NCBI RefSeq assembly: GCF_947501225.1
Contig: NZ_CANMUW010000001.1
Location: 806,001-870,000 of the forward strand
Length of the DNA: 64,000 bases
Source: an uncultured Shewanella sp.
GTDB taxonomy: Bacteria > Pseudomonadota > Gammaproteobacteria > Enterobacterales > Shewanellaceae
Reading direction: 5' to 3'
Position 1 is the stretch's first letter. Every line of letters starts with the position of its first letter. The position numbers were made by a program, and so were the translations under genes. The notes under the pieces are model-generated. The model searched no databases. It was not told the DNA's origin and worked only from the letters and a program-made list of their open reading frames with translations. Of the stretch, positions 1 to 7,439 are shown in pieces.

Positions 1-173
1 TAAATATTAACACAGCCGCGCAGTGTCATCATTAAGTATCAATAATCTTGAATCGGCCGATTCGGCTAATTGGGAGCCACTTAACAACTTATATAGCGAT
101 CACTAATCAATCCTCGCTTCGGGCACGTATATTGCTTATGAGGGGCTCACAGTGGGGCTTGAGTTTGTGAACT

Positions 174-425
174 TTGCTCATTTATACACATTGGTGTGCG
201 CTGGGCCACCCTTTGCCTGTCAGTTGTGAGTCGTGTCGCCTGGGTGTGTGTGAAAATTGTGACATCCACCTCAAAAGCCAGGTTGGAATGAAACGTTTAA
301 GTTCAAATGTGGCAAATTTTCAATGGTTTAACAAACTCCTGGTTTTTCCATCAATAGAACTTATAACCCACCAATTATGCTCATTTTGCCGTGCTCCACT
401 CGAAATACTCTATTCATCAACTTGA
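174..425 (+). CDS. Possible small cysteine-rich protein, unknown
   Basis: An open frame of 83 codons begins with TTG and has no convincing ribosome binding site. The translation has paired cysteines near residues 18-29 (CESCRLGVCENC) and a further CSFC pair near residue 70, a spacing that could bind zinc. I do not recognise a family. It could equally be a chance frame in the leader region of the downstream transporter gene. What can be seen is only the open frame and the cysteine pattern, so confidence is low. Confidence 0.22.
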   Translation: MLIYTHWCALGHPLPVSCESCRLGVCENCDIHLKSQVGMKRLSSNVANFQWFNKLLVFPSIELITHQLCSFCRAPLEILYSST

Positions 426-660
426 GATTATTAGTGGAATAACTCAGTTACCACTCCTGTAATGGATTATTGAAAAACCTATATTATCAGTGTGTTGGGG
501 TAAGCCCTTGCCCGGTGTAAATCTTAACATATTGAAACATTTACAGTGGGTTATCAGTCTTTTTGATGATGTTTATCATTAATATCAAATTTTATTCAAT
601 CTTCATTCACGTTAACGTCTGTTTCCGGATCACAAGCTTAAAAATTATCAGGAGAGAGCA
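426..660 (+). other. Non-coding leader region of the FNT-CBS gene
   Basis: There is no credible gene here. The stretch is AT-rich and presumably carries the promoter of the transporter gene at 712. A short palindrome, ATGAT-GTTT-ATCAT, lies at 566-579 and could be an operator. It does not match the FNR consensus (TTGAT-N4-ATCAA), because the nearest such half sites, at 563-567 and 584-588, are 16 bases apart. A clear Shine-Dalgarno sequence at about 650-657 serves the short reading frame at 661. Confidence 0.4.
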
Positions 661-711
661 ATGCCGGTCAGGAAATATCACTCACAGACGTTGACACAGG
701 GAGGCGGCTAG
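661..711 (+). CDS. 16-codon upstream reading frame abutting the FNT-CBS gene
   Basis: ATG at 661 follows a good ribosome binding site (AGGAGAGA, about 650-657). It opens a 16-codon frame (MPVRKYHSQTLTQGGG) that ends in TAG at 709-711, immediately before the ATG of the transporter at 712. The ribosome binding site of the transporter (GGGAGGCGG) lies inside the last codons of this frame. The arrangement is typical of translational coupling or a regulatory leader peptide. Seen directly: start, stop, spacing and both binding sites. That it is translated is inference; the peptide matches no attenuator peptide I know. Confidence 0.45.
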   Translation: MPVRKYHSQTLTQGGG

Positions 712-2187
712 ATGACGTCTCAACAAAAAGTTAGTCCTATCTCCCTCGTTACGCCCAATGGTGTCGAACTTAAGAAACCTATGTCATCACTTTATCAGCA
801 GGCCGAGACATATGGTCGTTCCAAAGTTGTTAAGGCGGTATGGCAATCATTCGGGCTGGCGGCGTTTGCGGGGGCTTTCATCGCGTTAGCCTTTGTTTTT
901 TATATCACTGTAACGACCGGGAGTAGTAACAGTCCCTGGGGAATGGTCAGACTTGCAGGTGGCCTGGCGTTCAGTCTGGGTTTAATGCTTGTGGTTATCT
1001 GCGGCGGAGAACTGTTTACCAGTACCGTATTGAGTAGTGTTGCCTGGGCACAGAAGCAGGTTTCGACTCGCGAACTGCTCAAATGTTGGTCGAGAGTCTA
1101 TCTGGGGAATCTGTTGGGGGCCATGTTAATGCTGACTCTCATCATGTCTGCGCGTATGTATGAGCTCGATGGCGGGCGTTGGGGGCTGAATGCATTGCAT
1201 ATCGCTCAGCATAAACTTCACCATGGATGGATACAGGCATTTGTACTGGGCGTGCTATGTAACATGTTGGTTTGTTTGGGGGTTTGGATGACCTTTGCCA
1301 GCCGAGATGCTTTGACAAAAGCGATTCTACTCATGTTGCCTGTAGCCATGTTTGTCAGTAGTGGTTTTGAGCATAGTATTGCCAACCTGTTTATGGTGCC
1401 CCTGGGGATCTCGATTCAAAACTTTGCCTCACCCGAGTTCTTTGGGTCACTGGGGATTACGGCGTCACAGTTCTCTGACTTAACGCTTGAGCACTTCATC
1501 TTAAATAACCTCATTCCCGTGACATTAGGAAACATTGTCGGGGGAGGCGTGTTTGTTGGCCTGGGCTATTGGCTGATAGAGCATGCGGCTAAACCTGAGG
1601 TGCAACCCGTGGCCAAGTGCCTTACCCAACTAACCAGCCCTACACACCTATATTCCGTTTCAAGTTCTGGAGAACAGTTAAAAATGCCGAAGTCAATTCA
1701 AAAGCTACGTGTTAAAGATCTGATGGATCCCAAACCTATCACACTATCACCTGAGTCATCTGTGTATGCGGGATTAAAGCGGCTTACGGATGAAAATAGT
1801 CGCAGTGCGGCGGTATTAGATGATAAAAAGCGTCTCCTGGGATTTGTGTCTCAGCAGGATCTGCTGCGTCGTCTTTGGTCTGAAGAGTTCGCCCGTGGAG
1901 TCTCGGACAGAGTGAGTGACTTGATGCAGACAGAAGTACTAACGGTTTCGCCTCAGGACTCAGTTTCTGAATTAATAGAGTTGATGGTAGTTGATCGCAG
2001 TAAACTATTTCCTGTTAACGACAACGGTATTTTAGTGGGCAATACCTTTAAGAGTTATGAAGAGCGCCTGCGTTTTGCTTCTGCAAGTAAACCAAGTGCA
2101 TTTCCTGTTGTAGAGAAAGGGGTGCTTTGTGGTGTGATAACACGTGAAGCCATTGCACAGAGAGTGTGTGATATCTATAAGATGTAG
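712..2187 (+). CDS. Formate/nitrite transporter family channel with C-terminal CBS domains
   Basis: The 491-residue protein has an N-terminal formate/nitrite transporter (FNT, FocA/NirC-like) membrane domain over roughly residues 30-295. It shows the family's six hydrophobic segments and a conserved-looking CNMLVCLGVWM stretch. A linker follows, then two CBS motifs at about 335-390 and 400-490 (VKDLMDPKPITLSPESSVY, VSDLMQTEVLTVSPQDSV). FNT channels move small monovalent anions such as formate or nitrite across the inner membrane and are usually about 280 residues, so the CBS half is an extra cytoplasmic module. CBS pairs bind adenine nucleotides, which suggests energy-state gating (inference). 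Translation is probably coupled to the 16-codon frame upstream, and a strong terminator follows. The transported anion cannot be decided from sequence. Confidence 0.88.
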   Translation: MTSQQKVSPISLVTPNGVELKKPMSSLYQQAETYGRSKVVKAVWQSFGLAAFAGAFIALAFVFYITVTTGSSNSPWGMVRLAGGLAFSLGLMLVVICGGELFTSTVLSSVAWAQKQVSTRELLKCWSRVYLGNLLGAMLMLTLIMSARMYELDGGRWGLNALHIAQHKLHHGWIQAFVLGVLCNMLVCLGVWMTFASRDALTKAILLMLPVAMFVSSGFEHSIANLFMVPLGISIQNFASPEFFGSLGITASQFSDLTLEHFILNNLIPVTLGNIVGGGVFVGLGYWLIEHAAKPEVQPVAKCLTQLTSPTHLYSVSSSGEQLKMPKSIQKLRVKDLMDPKPITLSPESSVYAGLKRLTDENSRSAAVLDDKKRLLGFVSQQDLLRRLWSEEFARGVSDRVSDLMQTEVLTVSPQDSVSELIELMVVDRSKLFPVNDNGILVGNTFKSYEERLRFASASKPSAFPVVEKGVLCGVITREAIAQRVCDIYKM

Positions 2188-2210
2188 CCTGATAACAGCT
2201 ACACCTCTGT

Positions 2211-2257
2211 CAAAAAGAGGGCTGTCTAATCGATAGACAGCCCTCTCATAGTTTTTT
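2211..2257 (+). terminator. Bidirectional rho-independent terminator
   Basis: A perfect 11-bp stem (GAGGGCTGTCT at 2217-2227 with AGACAGCCCTC at 2235-2245) is followed by a T run at 2252-2257 and preceded by an A run at 2212-2216. It sits between the convergent FNT-CBS and LysR genes and can serve both. Confidence 0.9.
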
Positions 2258-2269
2258 CTGAGCAGGGTT

Positions 2270-3181
2270 TTAACTCTGGTTTCTGATCTGTCGGTTTCGA
2301 CTTAAACGCCTGGCCTCGGTGATAATGCAATCCCTAAGTGGGTTTTCACCTGAATCATTGCGCCAAACGAAGGAGAGGTGTCGTTGCATATTTAGCTGAG
2401 GCGTCGACAAGATCACTAAGTCGCCGTTGGCCACATCTTTTTCGACATCCAGGAAGGGAAGGCTACTCAGATATAATCCATTTTTTACCAGTGCCTTCAA
2501 CAGAGGCACATGCTCATACTCCTTCCAGACGTTAAGTTTTTCGATGACGCCATGAATCGCGCCCTCAAAAATCCTGCGCGTACCGGCACCTTGCTCACGC
2601 AATACCCACTTTGCTTGCTCCAGTTGAGACAGGCTTGTGCTCTCATATTTGGCATATGGGTGGTGAGGAGAAGCAATAACCACCAAATGATCATCTATCC
2701 ACTGTTCCTGATGTAGACGGCTATCGTCATTGCGGCCCTCGATGATCCCTAAGTCGAACTCATAATTTAGCAGGCCTTCAACCACATTTTCGGTATTCTC
2801 TACCGTTAAATCGATTCTAAGCTCCGGGAAATCTGTATCAATTCTGCTGATGAGATCCGGTAGAAGGTGCTCTGCGGCTGTTTGGCTCGAGCATAATCGG
2901 AAGCGTCCGCTTATAAGGTGTTGTTCGTGAAGGCCTAATTCTATTTGCTGTGCATCCTGAAGCAGTCGCCTCGCCTTTGGGCGTAGCCAGTTTCCCCAGT
3001 GACTTAATGTTAGCCTGTTTCCCTGGCGGATAAAAAGTGGACGACCGAGCAAATTTTCCAACTGCCCCAAAGACATACTCACGGCAGACTGTGTCATAGA
3101 TAACTTTCTGGCGGCGGCGCTAACGCTCTCTAAGCTGGCTACGGCATCAAAAACGCTTATTTGCTTGAGTGAATACTTCAT
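2270..3181 (-). CDS. LysR-family transcriptional regulator
   Basis: The 303-residue protein starts with a winged helix-turn-helix (residues 1-60; SAAARKLSMTQSAVSMSLGQLE) followed by a LysR substrate-binding domain (about 90-295). The segment LREQGAGTRRIFEGAI resembles the YeiE/CbbR-like branch of the family. Length is normal. It is convergent with the FNT-CBS gene and shares its terminator. It points away from the yhdT/panF pair, with 496 bp between, so regulation of those transport genes is possible but unproven. The effector is unknown. Confidence 0.88.
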   Translation of the reverse strand: MKYSLKQISVFDAVASLESVSAAARKLSMTQSAVSMSLGQLENLLGRPLFIRQGNRLTLSHWGNWLRPKARRLLQDAQQIELGLHEQHLISGRFRLCSSQTAAEHLLPDLISRIDTDFPELRIDLTVENTENVVEGLLNYEFDLGIIEGRNDDSRLHQEQWIDDHLVVIASPHHPYAKYESTSLSQLEQAKWVLREQGAGTRRIFEGAIHGVIEKLNVWKEYEHVPLLKALVKNGLYLSSLPFLDVEKDVANGDLVILSTPQLNMQRHLSFVWRNDSGENPLRDCIITEARRLSRNRQIRNQS

Positions 3182-3677
3182 CTGCTGAGTTAGCTTCCCT
3201 ATATGAAACTGATAAGAATTGAAACTATCAATAAAATTGATATTGATGGGTTTCGATTCTAGAGACTGTTTCCTGGCTTCACAAGCAAAGTTGCGAACTG
3301 AAATACAGAAGTTAGAGAGGGTTCACTCTTTTTAGACCTGCGTGCGGATAATCCGGATGAATGCTTAAATTTATCTTAATTTTTCCGCAGCTTATCGATG
3401 AAATATCAAATGGTAAGGGCAGGAAATAGGGCGTGCAGGCGGTGTCTGCCGACTTAAATTTTTCCGGAACGCGAAATACCGTTCTGAAGCCGTTTACCAT
3501 TGAAGTTGTGTTGAGTGGAATAATGAGCGGTAAACTGTGTCGGGCTCGTTCACTCGGCACATGATTTAGCCGGTCAGTTATTCGGTGGGGCTTCCCTCTC
3601 AATTATTGTGTTTATCAGTGGCATAAGCTTTCTGTTTTAACTAGAATCTTCGCTCTGTCTTATCTGTTGTTTTCATT
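3182..3677. other. Intergenic region holding a suspected dispersed non-coding repeat
   Basis: This separates the LysR gene from the yhdT/panF pair and must contain both promoters. About 3312-3602 is more GC-balanced than its flanks and is open on the minus strand, but it has no ribosome binding site and no recognisable protein family. I suspect a repeat element found in several copies in Shewanella genomes. This is an impression from the look of its translation, not something proven here. It contains no transposase or clear terminal inverted repeats. Confidence 0.35.
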
Positions 3678-3869
3678 ATGTTTTCACTTTCAAAAACTGC
3701 ATTAGCGCTTACTCTTGGTTACTTTCTCTTATGGTGCGCAGGCCCGCTGTTGTTTGATGATAACCAGCTCTTGTATGGCGTCCCGCTCTGGTTCTGGCTG
3801 TCGTGTATCGCGGCGCCGCTATTATTGATAATCGCGCTGATTAAACTGGTAGGGCGGCTCGATGATTAA
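3678..3869 (+). CDS. yhdT: YhdT-family small membrane protein (DUF997)
   Basis: The 63-residue protein has two hydrophobic segments (about 7-27 and 37-60) and the short DD-rich C-terminus of YhdT (DUF997), which is normally encoded directly before panF. The stop codon overlaps the start of the following symporter gene by 8 bp, so the two are translationally coupled. The family's role is unknown; it is presumed to accompany the sodium/pantothenate symporter. The ribosome binding site is weak. Confidence 0.75.
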   Translation: MFSLSKTALALTLGYFLLWCAGPLLFDDNQLLYGVPLWFWLSCIAAPLLLIIALIKLVGRLDD

Positions 3870-5304
3870 TCTGCTGCCGGTATTTATCTACTTGATTTTG
3901 AGCCTTATTGTTACCCGGTGGTGGAGCGCTACCTGTACTAAGGTATCCACTTCTCTTCACCAGGATAAAGCCAGGCGCTTCTTTATCGGAGGCCCATTTC
4001 TAAACGGCCCCATGTTGGCTCTGACTCTGGTTGCCACCTATACCAGTGCCAGCTCATTTATCGGTGGTCCCGGTGCCGCCTACAAGATGGGGTTGGGCTG
4101 GGTATGGTTAGCGCTGATTCAGGTTCCGGTGGCGATATTGACACTGGGTGTGCTTGGCCCCAGGTTTTTAAGCCATAGGGAAAAACATTCCACCCTGATT
4201 GAGTGGCTCGACGAGCGCTACCAGAACCCATGGCTGAGTTGGCTTGCAATCATCAGCCTGGTTGTAGGCTTCGTTGCCATGATCTCGGTTCAGTTCATCG
4301 GAGGCGCCAGAATGTTCAGTGGGGTGAGCGGAATAAGCTACGAGTTAGGGCTTGCACTCTTTGTCATAACTGTATTGGCCTATACATTAACCGGAGGGTT
4401 CAGGGCCGTGGTTATCACCGATGCGCTTCAGGGGATCATCATGTTGCTGGGTCTAATGGTTCTGTTGGTGGTGATACTTGGACAGGGCAGTTTACCGGAG
4501 TTGATGGGCAAGGTGAGCCAACATTCACCCACAATGCTTACAGCTCATGGGCTCGATGGCTATCTCGGCTGGCCTATGATGCTATCATTCTGGGTACTTA
4601 TCTGTTTCGGTACCATGGGCTTACCTCATACTCTGGTTCGTTTGTTGGCGGTAAAGGATACGGCATCGCTTAAAAGAGGGATGATCTGGGGGACGATCAT
4701 CTGTTTTCTGATGACATTTATCCCTCATCTGTGTGGTGTGCTGGGCAGGGCACTTTATCCGGGCTTAAGTGTGCCCGATGAGATCATGCCAACCTTGATC
4801 TCCGGTTTAATGCATCCGTTCTGGGCAAGCGTTCTGTTGGCTGCACCTATTGCGGCGGTGATGTCCTCTGTGGACTCTATGTTACTCCAGTCCGCCGTGA
4901 GCCTCGTCAGAGACGGCGCTGTCAGGAGAAGCCCAGGTTTATCGCCGACAAAGCAGGTTCTGTTGACACGCCTCGCTATGCTGGTTATCACGGCCATTGC
5001 CGCCTATTTCGCCATCGAACCGCCAAAGATGATTGTCTGGATCAACCTGGCAGCCTTCGGTGCGCTGCAGGCGGTGTTTCTCTGGCCGATCATTGCCGGG
5101 GTGTTCTTCAAAGGACTGCTGGGTCATAGTGCTCTGTTGTCTATGATATCCGGGCTGTTCAGTTATCTTGGCCTGCAGCTTTACCCTCAGAATATCTGGG
5201 GGATCCACCCCATCGTTCCGGCTCTGTCACTCTCCCTTGTTGTTATGTTGCTTTCACACTTTTCAACCGTGCTTATCAGTCGAAAATTTAGCCGTGGGAT
5301 CTAG
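3862..5304 (+). CDS. panF: Sodium/solute symporter, PanF-like (pantothenate)
   Basis: The 480-residue inner-membrane protein of the sodium:solute symporter family has about 12-13 hydrophobic segments and the typical early motif TYTSASSFIGGPGAAYKMGLGWVW (in part). Length and the preceding yhdT gene match PanF, which takes up pantothenate, the coenzyme A precursor, with sodium. The start overlaps yhdT. A stem-loop without a strong T run follows at 5320-5352. The assignment rests on family resemblance and the yhdT partner; a different substrate within the family is possible. Confidence 0.78.
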   Translation: MINLLPVFIYLILSLIVTRWWSATCTKVSTSLHQDKARRFFIGGPFLNGPMLALTLVATYTSASSFIGGPGAAYKMGLGWVWLALIQVPVAILTLGVLGPRFLSHREKHSTLIEWLDERYQNPWLSWLAIISLVVGFVAMISVQFIGGARMFSGVSGISYELGLALFVITVLAYTLTGGFRAVVITDALQGIIMLLGLMVLLVVILGQGSLPELMGKVSQHSPTMLTAHGLDGYLGWPMMLSFWVLICFGTMGLPHTLVRLLAVKDTASLKRGMIWGTIICFLMTFIPHLCGVLGRALYPGLSVPDEIMPTLISGLMHPFWASVLLAAPIAAVMSSVDSMLLQSAVSLVRDGAVRRSPGLSPTKQVLLTRLAMLVITAIAAYFAIEPPKMIVWINLAAFGALQAVFLWPIIAGVFFKGLLGHSALLSMISGLFSYLGLQLYPQNIWGIHPIVPALSLSLVVMLLSHFSTVLISRKFSRGI

Positions 5305-5319
5305 AGACCACTGCAAGGT

Positions 5320-5352
5320 CGGGCAAATAGTGATTTAGTGCTATTCTGCCCG
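5320..5352 (+). terminator. Stem-loop after panF, possible weak terminator
   Basis: CGGGCA-AATAG (5320-5330) pairs with CTATT-C-TGCCCG (5341-5352), 11 pairs with one bulged C and a 10-base loop. There is no T run after it, so termination would be weak or factor-dependent; it may instead protect the 3' end of the message. Confidence 0.5.
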
Positions 5353-5433
5353 GCTCTATGAGTGCGACAGGCTGTGATCGAGTCGTTAATTAGTTTATAT
5401 TTGCGGCCATATTATAATTAAAATGGTCTTAGC

Positions 5434-6975
5434 ATGGACAGAACCGCTTCAACAACTCCTCAGGATAATATTGCAGCTAGCGTCAGCCGGTGGCAGATGC
5501 CTGATACTCTGGTTATTATTTTTTTCGTGGCTATGGCTGCAGCACTACTCACCTATTTTGTTCCTATTGGATCGTTTCAGACACAAGATGTTGACTACAT
5601 CGTCGATGGTATTGAGAAAAGCCGATCTGTTATTGACCCAAGTTCATTTACATATTCACTGAATGAAGCTGGCGAGCCCAAATTAGCGCCTGTTGCCCTT
5701 TTTGAAGGCGGGGGAGGAACGGGCTTCTTTAACTTTGCCTTCGAAGGCTTGGTATCCGGTTCCAAGTGGGGGAGCGCCATCGGTGTTATCATGTTTATGT
5801 TGGTCATTGGCGGTTCCTTCGGGGTTGTGATGGCCACAGGTACCATAGATAACGGTATTTTAAGGCTTATCGATAAGACTCGTGGCAATGAGATGCTGTT
5901 TATCCCTGTGATATTTATCCTCTTCTCTCTGGGTGGGGCCGTATTTGGCATGGGAGAGGAAGCTATCGCATTCGCCATCATCATCTGTCCCTTGATGATA
6001 CGCTTGGGTTACGATGGTATTACGACGGTGATGGTCACCTATGTTGCTACTCAGATAGGATTTGCCAGCTCCTGGATGAACCCTTTCAGTGTTGCAATTG
6101 CACAGGGGATCGCCGGCGTCCCGGTGCTTTCCGGTTCTGGAATGAGGGTGATTATGTGGTCTGGTTTTACTCTGATGGGGCTGCTCTTTACCATGCGCTA
6201 TGCCAACAGGATAAGGCTTGCACCCGAGCGCTCCTATAGTTACCACAGTGACGCATTTTTTCGCGACAATCAAAGCAAAGCCAGCCTGGACAGCCGATTT
6301 AATCTGGGGGATGTTCTGGTGCTGCTTACCATAGTTGCAACAGTCGCCTGGGTTATCTGGGGCGTGATCGCTCAGGCTTGGTTTATTCCTGAAATTGCCA
6401 GTCAATTCTTTACCATGGGGATCGTGGTTGGTGTCATCGGTGTCTTGTTCAGACTCAATAATTTGACGGCAAACCAGGTAGCCATAAGCTTTAAGCAGGG
6501 CGCTGCAACTATGCTGGAACCGGCTGTTTTAGTTGGTTGCGCTTCGGGGATTTTAATTCTTCTTGGTGGTGGCGGGCCGACCGAGGACAGTGTACTAAAC
6601 ACCATTCTCAATAGTGCCGGTAATATTATAGGCCAGCTGCCTGATGCACTATCTGCCTGGTTTATGTTGCTGTTTCAAGCTGTGTTTAATTTCTTTGTGA
6701 CCTCAGGATCGGGTCAGGCGGCGCTCACTATGCCGCTGATGGCGCCGCTTGCCGATATAGTCGGTGTGACTAGGCAGGTCGCGGTGCTGGCCTTCCAGCT
6801 GGGTGATGGCTTTACGAATGTACTGGTGCCTACATCGGCATCCCTCATGGCCACCTTAGGCGTGTGTCGGGTCGATTGGGGCAACTGGCTCAAGTTTATC
6901 TGGCGATTTATGATAGCGCTGTTTGTTGTCTCCAGTGCTGTGGTCGTAACAGCTCATTATATGGGATTTAGTTAG
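5434..6975 (+). CDS. YfcC-family carrier (DcuC/ArcD-like membrane transporter)
   Basis: The 513-residue polytopic protein belongs to the YfcC group of the DcuC/ArcD superfamily. It begins with a cytoplasmic stretch and a first hydrophobic segment at about 24-46, then a periplasmic loop and many membrane segments. It has the glycine-rich GGAVFGMGEEAIAFAIIICP and TSGSGQAALTMPLMAPLAD regions found in these carriers. Members are annotated as basic amino acid, peptide or C4-dicarboxylate carriers, and the substrate is not predictable here. No strong ribosome binding site precedes the ATG. A decayed copy of its last 30 codons lies just downstream (7008-7102), followed by a terminator. Confidence 0.8.
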   Translation: MDRTASTTPQDNIAASVSRWQMPDTLVIIFFVAMAAALLTYFVPIGSFQTQDVDYIVDGIEKSRSVIDPSSFTYSLNEAGEPKLAPVALFEGGGGTGFFNFAFEGLVSGSKWGSAIGVIMFMLVIGGSFGVVMATGTIDNGILRLIDKTRGNEMLFIPVIFILFSLGGAVFGMGEEAIAFAIIICPLMIRLGYDGITTVMVTYVATQIGFASSWMNPFSVAIAQGIAGVPVLSGSGMRVIMWSGFTLMGLLFTMRYANRIRLAPERSYSYHSDAFFRDNQSKASLDSRFNLGDVLVLLTIVATVAWVIWGVIAQAWFIPEIASQFFTMGIVVGVIGVLFRLNNLTANQVAISFKQGAATMLEPAVLVGCASGILILLGGGGPTEDSVLNTILNSAGNIIGQLPDALSAWFMLLFQAVFNFFVTSGSGQAALTMPLMAPLADIVGVTRQVAVLAFQLGDGFTNVLVPTSASLMATLGVCRVDWGNWLKFIWRFMIALFVVSSAVVVTAHYMGFS

Positions 6976-7007
6976 TTTTAAGTTTGAAGGGCGACAGAGG
7001 TGATTCC

Positions 7008-7102
7008 CTCAAATTTATTCTGAGGTTGATGTCAGCTCTGTTTATTGTCTCCGGTGGACCGTTGTGGCGGCGTATTACATAGTGTTATTACAAAGGGGTT
7101 AG
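7008..7102 (+). pseudogene. Decayed duplicate of the 3' end of the YfcC-like gene
   Basis: Read from 7008, the sequence gives LKFILRLMSALFIVSGG, aligning with LKFIWRFMIALFVVSSA at the C-terminus of the carrier that ends at 6975. After a frame change, VVAAYYIVLL follows and aligns with VVVTAHYMGF, ending at a stop at 7100-7102. Nucleotide similarity is visible as well (GCTCTGTTTATTGTCTCC against GCGCTGTTTGTTGTCTCC). This is an old, frame-broken copy of about 30 codons. It may be what remains of a second tandem carrier gene after an internal deletion. Confidence 0.7.
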
Positions 7103-7141
7103 CCGATACGGCGCTCCTAAACTATGAACCATATTTTATGG

Positions 7142-7170
7142 AAACGGCATCGATAGGTGCCGTTTTTTTT
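7142..7170 (+). terminator. Rho-independent terminator of the YfcC-like gene
   Basis: AAACGGCA (7142-7149) pairs with TGCCGTTT (7158-7165) around an 8-base loop, followed by a T run to 7170. It lies after the decayed tail copy, so transcripts probably run through that copy. Confidence 0.85.
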
Positions 7171-7365
7171 ACATGAGCGTAGAGCTTCCATTCGGTATCG
7201 AAAGTGACTGTCATGAGGTAAAGGGCGTAAAGGTCTATAATCGATTGTATTGAGTGAGCCGGCTCAATATTGAGCTTGGTCAAATACCTTGACGAGTACC
7301 GCTATTAGAGATAATTAACGTGACAGAATAGGCTGCTCAACTCATATTCAGCACTGTTTGTGACA

Positions 7366-7396
7366 TAAAAAAACGGCATCTGATGATGCCGTTTTT
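7366..7396 (-). terminator. Rho-independent terminator of the TonB-dependent receptor gene (bidirectional)
   Basis: AAACGGCATC (7371-7380) pairs perfectly with GATGCCGTTT (7385-7394) around the loop TGAT, with A and T runs on both sides. It shares its stem sequence with the terminator at 7142. Confidence 0.88.
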
Positions 7397-7439
7397 AATA
7401 CAAGTCAATGCTTGCAGTAAAGCTAGTTTAACCTAATGA

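Noticed and set aside
563..588. FNR box upstream of the FNT-CBS gene
   Set aside because: TTGAT and ATCAA half sites are present but 16 bases apart instead of 4.
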